Positions 6,440-9,755 of a stretch of 9,755 nucleotides of DNA are shown here, one piece after another. The DNA is from Glaciecola sp964418575 (lineage in GTDB: Bacteria; Pseudomonadota; Gammaproteobacteria; Enterobacterales; Alteromonadaceae). Location of the stretch: positions 1 to 9,755 of the forward strand of contig CAYQMI010000124.1 of the NCBI GenBank assembly GCA_964418575.1, in the 5' to 3' direction. The notes beneath the pieces were generated by a model, which saw nothing but the letters and a program-made list of their open reading frames with translations, was not told the DNA's origin and did not search any database. Within the stretch, counting starts at the first letter, position 1. Every line of letters begins with the position of its first letter. A program made the translations under genes and the position numbers.

Positions 6440-6455
6440 CAATTATCGTTAATTG
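6440..6455. promoter_or_regulatory. Palindrome CAATTA-N4-TAATTG, candidate operator
   Basis: Perfect 6-bp arms (6440-6445 and 6450-6455) surround TCGT. The last bases overlap a TTGACT (6453-6458) that could be a -35 element, although no good -10 is seen at the right distance. Such overlap would suit a repressor or activator contact, but this is inference. Confidence 0.35.
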
Positions 6456-6552
6456 ACTGGCTACTAATACACCTGAGTCTGAGTGAAATTATGAGGTGCT
6501 CGGGCTCTGTGATTAATTAATTTATTAAATATATGTTTTAAGGAAATACAAT

Positions 6553-7236
6553 ATGGCTCTTCCAACAAGTGAAATTACTCCCAATAACTGCGTATTTTTA
6601 ATGATTGATCATCAGGTTGGATTAATGTCTTTTTTGACGTCTATCGACCCAATGAATCTTAAACATAATATTCTAGGTCATGCCCGCACCGCTAAAGCTT
6701 TTGATATCCCTGTGATTATGGGAACAAGTTGGCCAGGCGGTCCAAACGGACCAACTATGCCTGAATTAAAAGCGCTATTCCCTGACGTAGATGTGATTGA
6801 CAGACCTTACGTTAATTTCTGGAACGATAAGACGTCAAAAGAGGCGGTAGAAAAAACGGGCCGTAAAAAGCTGATTATTTCTGGGCTTGCTACCGAAGTA
6901 TGCGCTGCATTTCCTGCATTAGCAGCACTCAGAGAGGGCTACGAGGTCTATGTGGTCATCGATGCATGTGCAGACTTTAATCCACTGATCACTCAAGTCA
7001 CAACTCAACGCCTAGCTGCCGCTGGGTGCATTGTTACTACTTGGATTGCGGTACTAGCAGAGCTTGCAGCAAACACGCAGCAAAATGGACAATACATTGG
7101 TCGCTTTTTAGCTGAGCACAATGGCCAGTACTACACTGCGATGAATAACTTTTTAGGCTCGGGTAAAAACGCAGATGCGGTAAAAGCAGGTTTGGGATTT
7201 GATTCTCTGCCGCCAATCCCCCAGGCTGGAATTTAG
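6553..7236 (+). CDS. YcaC-like isochorismatase-family cysteine hydrolase
   Basis: This 227-residue cytosolic protein belongs to the isochorismatase/cysteine hydrolase superfamily, closest by eye to the YcaC group of uncertain substrate (about 208 residues). The catalytic Asp is Asp19 in FLMIDHQVGLM. The nucleophilic cysteine is Cys117 in SGLATEVCAAFPALAAL, with the preceding G-x-A-T-E-V-C typical of the family. RPYVNFWND (84-92) resembles the R-P-x-x-x-x-x-W-D stretch of YcaC. I cannot assign the third catalytic residue, usually Lys, with certainty. The rest, including EGYEVYVVIDACADF and the C-terminal helices, fits the fold; the last 30 residues are a Gly/Pro-rich tail. AAGGAAA 6 bp before the ATG fixes the start. 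It is divergent from DoxX, and genes of these two families are often neighbours in redox-stress regions. The enzyme class is sure; the substrate is not. Confidence 0.92.
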   Translation: MALPTSEITPNNCVFLMIDHQVGLMSFLTSIDPMNLKHNILGHARTAKAFDIPVIMGTSWPGGPNGPTMPELKALFPDVDVIDRPYVNFWNDKTSKEAVEKTGRKKLIISGLATEVCAAFPALAALREGYEVYVVIDACADFNPLITQVTTQRLAAAGCIVTTWIAVLAELAANTQQNGQYIGRFLAEHNGQYYTAMNNFLGSGKNADAVKAGLGFDSLPPIPQAGI

Positions 7237-7252
7237 TAAGCTAGTTTAGAAT

Positions 7253-7280
7253 GGGCGCATTTTCTAGCGCCCTTATCATT
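7253..7280 (+). terminator. Probable terminator after the YcaC-like gene
   Basis: GGGCGC (7253-7258) and GCGCCC (7267-7272) form a perfect 6-bp GC stem with an 8-nt loop, starting 16 bp after the stop. The following TTATCATT is only moderately T-rich, so strength is uncertain. On the other strand the stem is not followed by T residues, so it is not an obvious terminator for the convergent sulfatase. Confidence 0.6.
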
Positions 7281-7314
7281 ATCCAAATAAACGTTTTCCT
7301 TACTGAGCCAGTTA

Positions 7315-8715
7315 TTAAGGTAAAGACGTAGTTGGCTTGCGCAGCTTAGCCCCGATTTGATTTGCTTTAGCTTGCATTAATGCATGAAGGCGTGTGACGT
7401 GCTCAGGATATTCATTGGCCCTATTGAATTGTTCAAACGGGTCATTTTGCAAATCGAATAACTCAATGATGATAGGCTCTTCGCCAGTATTTATTTCTGG
7501 TGAAATCCAATCATCAGCTTTGTAAGAAATACGAAGTTTCCATCTTTTATCTCGCACGGCATCTAAATAACTACCAGTAAAATAATAAAATTCGTTTCTG
7601 GGGCTTGGCGCGTTTTTCGTTAACATTGGCAGTAGGTCGTATCCATCCAATTTCAGCTCATCAAGATTAGCATTATCGATACCTGCAAGAGATAAAAGAG
7701 TCGCGTGAACATCTAAGGTCGATGCCATTTGTGTGTTCACTTGTCCATCGGGTATCGTATCGGGCCAATTAAAAATTGCGGGTACTCTAAAACCACCTTC
7801 ATAAGACGTGCCCTTAGCGCCCGCAAGAGCTCCCGTGCTGCCGCCATGCCATGGGGCAACTTCATCATTGCTAAACATACGCGGGGGTAAGTTGCGCCAC
7901 GGGCCGTTATCACTGGTAAAAATAATCAGCGTATTTTTAGCCAAACCTTCTCGCTCAAGTGCTTCTCTGATTTTGCCAACGGTGAAGTCAATTTCTTCAA
8001 TAACATCGCCGTAGTCTCCTCCTGCTGACTTTTCTTTAAACTTCTGCGATGCGTAAATCGGAACATGCGGCATGGAATGCGCCATATAAACGAAAAAAGG
8101 TGATGTCCGATTTGTTTTAATAAACTCTATCGCTGCATTTGTGTATTTTTGCGTGAGTAAACTTTGGTCCAGTTCTTCTGGTATCGCCTGGTCGTTTTTG
8201 TAAAGCTGTAAAGCTCTTGTAGTATTAACCCAAGGAGGAATCATATCGTTGCTATACAATAAACCTAAATATTCATCAAAGCCTCGGTCGGTAGGCATGT
8301 ATCCTGGCACTGCGCCTAAATGCCATTTGCCGTATGCCGCTGTTTTGTAGCCCACTTCTTGTAAAGAGCTGGCAATGGTTTTTTGGCTTAACGGTAAACC
8401 GCCATCTGAATCAGGGCCCAAGTTGTAATGCAAACCAGCGCTTAGCGGGTATAAGCCGGTCATTAATGCCGCTCTAGATGGTGTACAAACCGAAGCCGCG
8501 GCATAGAATGAGGTTAGTTTCATGCCCTCATTCGCAAGTTGGTCTAAATTAGGCGTGTTGATAGTAGGGTGGCCATATATGCCCAAATCGCCGTAACCAA
8601 GGTCGTCGATAAAAATTAAAACGATATTGGGCTGTGGCGTTTGCTTATCTTGGCCTTGAGCAAAAACGACATGTGATATTAAAAATAGAATGACCAATAT
8701 ACTTGATTTTTTCAT
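7315..8715 (-). CDS. Exported type I (formylglycine) sulfatase
   Basis: This 466-residue arylsulfatase-type enzyme would hydrolyse sulfate esters in the periplasm or outside the cell. It has a signal peptide (Lys2-Lys3, core 5-18, cleavage likely after VFA at 19). The metal site begins with Asp37-Asp38 in IVLIFIDDLGYGDLG. The activation motif C-T-P-S-R (77-81) lies in SVCTPSRAALMTG, so Cys77 should be converted to formylglycine by a maturase encoded elsewhere. Other family residues are Lys130 and His132 in GKWHLG, His217 in MPHVP, Asp269-Asn270 in TSDNGPW and Lys301 in GAKGTSYEGGFR. All look intact and the length is normal. AAGGA just before the ATG supports the start at 8715. The substrate is unknown; a sulfated polysaccharide is plausible given the GH12-like protein encoded 137 bp upstream on the same strand. 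Confidence 0.95.
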   Translation of the reverse strand: MKKSSILVILFLISHVVFAQGQDKQTPQPNIVLIFIDDLGYGDLGIYGHPTINTPNLDQLANEGMKLTSFYAAASVCTPSRAALMTGLYPLSAGLHYNLGPDSDGGLPLSQKTIASSLQEVGYKTAAYGKWHLGAVPGYMPTDRGFDEYLGLLYSNDMIPPWVNTTRALQLYKNDQAIPEELDQSLLTQKYTNAAIEFIKTNRTSPFFVYMAHSMPHVPIYASQKFKEKSAGGDYGDVIEEIDFTVGKIREALEREGLAKNTLIIFTSDNGPWRNLPPRMFSNDEVAPWHGGSTGALAGAKGTSYEGGFRVPAIFNWPDTIPDGQVNTQMASTLDVHATLLSLAGIDNANLDELKLDGYDLLPMLTKNAPSPRNEFYYFTGSYLDAVRDKRWKLRISYKADDWISPEINTGEEPIIIELFDLQNDPFEQFNRANEYPEHVTRLHALMQAKANQIGAKLRKPTTSLP

Positions 8716-8852
8716 ACCTGTTCCTTAGGTTTCGAGTTAGTTTTCAATAGTATGTCGCCACCCTTGTGATGATCTTGTGTTCAAAATATTACTTCCATTT
8801 GGTAGCAGCAACCGTGTGACTTACTGATCATCTTTTGATGCTCGCCATCGCA

Positions 8853-9755
8853 TTAATTTAAATTCTTTGCAGGCACAAATCCAAATTTTCCTTTACCTTC
8901 AACATCAAAATATAGCTTCGAAAAATTCACATGCACAGGCCTGCTAGACATATCCTCGCTGGTATCAGGGTTTGCGAGCGTTTCAACGCCTAAGTTGATG
9001 TCACTGACTACGTAATTTGGAGTGGGGGCATTAATTGCCCGGGTTTCACCATCAATGTCTAATAGCGGGCCTTTTTCATCTAATAAGGCTTGCAGGCCCC
9101 CATTTGTCATAAAATCAGCGAAGGCTTTGTAACGGATTACCGGCTGTTCTTTAATAGAATATAACTCTGGTGTGCTTCGATCCATTATGAATGATATATA
9201 GCGAAAATTTTTCGCACTGGCGGTTTCTACCTTGTATTTTACAAAATAAGCCTGGCCATCGATAAGAAGCGTTTTATTGTTATTCAGTGCAATGCCACCG
9301 GATGATTCGTAGTACGGAGGCTTGTGGTACCAAATCATCATGGCCCACTTTTTAGTGGTCGCAGGTAAATCATCCATCGAAACATTAAAAATCTTGCCTC
9401 TTGAATCATTAATACCATTTAAGGACCCTAACAGTGCTGGGCTACTTAAGTTGTCGGCATTGTCGATATCGTGAAAGTAAGAATCGATTGCAAAAAAGAA
9501 GCTGCCATATTTGTCCTTGGGAGGGACATCGTCGCTACCACCTTCAAATTCTGTTTCGATATGAATGTCTATATTGGGTAGGTTTGCCACTCGCGAGGGA
9601 ATGCCTACTATTTCGCTCACCCTCACTTGGTCAACAGTTTTTACGCCACGGCTTTGCTGAACGGGAACTGCATCAGGAGAGCCAGAGGTGGCAAAAGGCT
9701 GGCCTGATGCTGAACCAATGCCCATTCTTGGATAGGCTTTAACGGTATTGCCACC
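8853..9755 (-). CDS. GH12-like beta-jelly-roll protein, N-terminus outside window
   Basis: About 300 residues are visible; the frame is open to the window edge, so the Met at 9725 is internal. The order of motifs follows glycoside hydrolase family 12 (endoglucanase/xyloglucanase clan). GGNTVKAYP matches the GH12 V-K-S-Y-P segment, and KWAMMIWYH matches Y-E-x-M-I-W. Then come a strand pair GQAYFVKYKV and FRYISFIM, a helix with KAFADFMTNGG, and VSDINLGVETL, matching the late x-x-G-x-E-x segment. In GH12 the Glu of the M-I-W motif is the nucleophile; here that position is Ala128 (GCC at 9342-9344, numbering from Met 9725), while the later Glu (Glu248) is kept. The protein may thus be a binding protein, an altered enzyme, or a remote family member. 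It is encoded upstream of the sulfatase on the same strand, and a missing signal peptide is expected. The fold assignment is by eye. Confidence 0.6.
   Translation of the reverse strand, partial: GGNTVKAYPRMGIGSASGQPFATSGSPDAVPVQQSRGVKTVDQVRVSEIVGIPSRVANLPNIDIHIETEFEGGSDDVPPKDKYGSFFFAIDSYFHDIDNADNLSSPALLGSLNGINDSRGKIFNVSMDDLPATTKKWAMMIWYHKPPYYESSGGIALNNNKTLLIDGQAYFVKYKVETASAKNFRYISFIMDRSTPELYSIKEQPVIRYKAFADFMTNGGLQALLDEKGPLLDIDGETRAINAPTPNYVVSDINLGVETLANPDTSEDMSSRPVHVNFSKLYFDVEGKGKFGFVPAKNLN

Larger units (their letters stand above)
6186..6552. other. 367-bp divergent control region between DoxX and YcaC-like genes
   Basis: No credible gene is visible here. The region holds the likely DoxX promoter (6232-6260), two inverted repeats (6390-6413 and 6440-6455), the small palindromes GCTCGAGC (6338-6345), CTATATAG (6367-6374) and ATTAATTAAT (6512-6521), and the ribosome binding sites of both flanking genes (AAGGAAA at 6540-6546 for the hydrolase). 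It is long for two simple promoters, and the density of symmetrical elements suggests regulated transcription. Confidence 0.6.

Noticed and set aside
8829..8840. CATC-TTTT-GATG hairpin just after the GH12-like stop
   Set aside because: The stem is only 4 bp and no T tract follows on the minus strand, so it does not support a terminator; read-through into the sulfatase remains possible.

Overview
The window looks like a chromosomal scaffold piece from a marine gammaproteobacterium, probably Alteromonadales-like. This rests on the gene types (LysR and AraC regulators, a NarL-type two-component pair, DoxX, a YcaC-type hydrolase, a formylglycine sulfatase beside a secreted glycan-active protein) and on moderately AT-rich coding with Gram-negative signal peptides. 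It is an inference, as no marker gene is present. I see no tRNA, rRNA, CRISPR array, transposase or phage gene. A run of exactly 100 N (5787-5886) is a scaffold gap that cuts two genes.

Layout. (1) 1-1242: the start of a LysR regulator (minus strand) diverges from a tight two-gene unit made of an exported SnoaL/NTF2-like protein and a small receiver-like protein, closed by a hairpin terminator. (2) 1303-3102: an MFS drug-type exporter converges on a short AraC-family regulator. (3) 3103-5786: an intergenic region with phased direct repeats lies between the AraC gene and a sensor histidine kinase with a periplasmic TPR-type input domain. Its likely partner, a NarL/FixJ response regulator, lies tail-to-tail on the other strand, and the two stop codons overlap by 4 bp. 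(4) 5787-7272: the gap, then a truncated DoxX gene that diverges from a YcaC-like isochorismatase-fold hydrolase across a 367-bp control region with two inverted repeats. (5) 7315-9755: on the minus strand, an exported type I sulfatase lies downstream of a GH12-like beta-jelly-roll protein whose N-terminus is outside the window.

How they may work together. The kinase and regulator very probably form one signalling pair. DoxX and the YcaC-like hydrolase may share a stress-responsive control region. The sulfatase and GH12-like protein suggest handling of a sulfated or plant/algal glycan. The most unusual observation is that the GH12-like protein appears to keep the acid/base glutamate but has alanine where GH12 enzymes carry the nucleophile. 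No obviously undescribed multi-gene system is visible. The best leads are this GH12-like protein and the overlapping convergent kinase/regulator pair.
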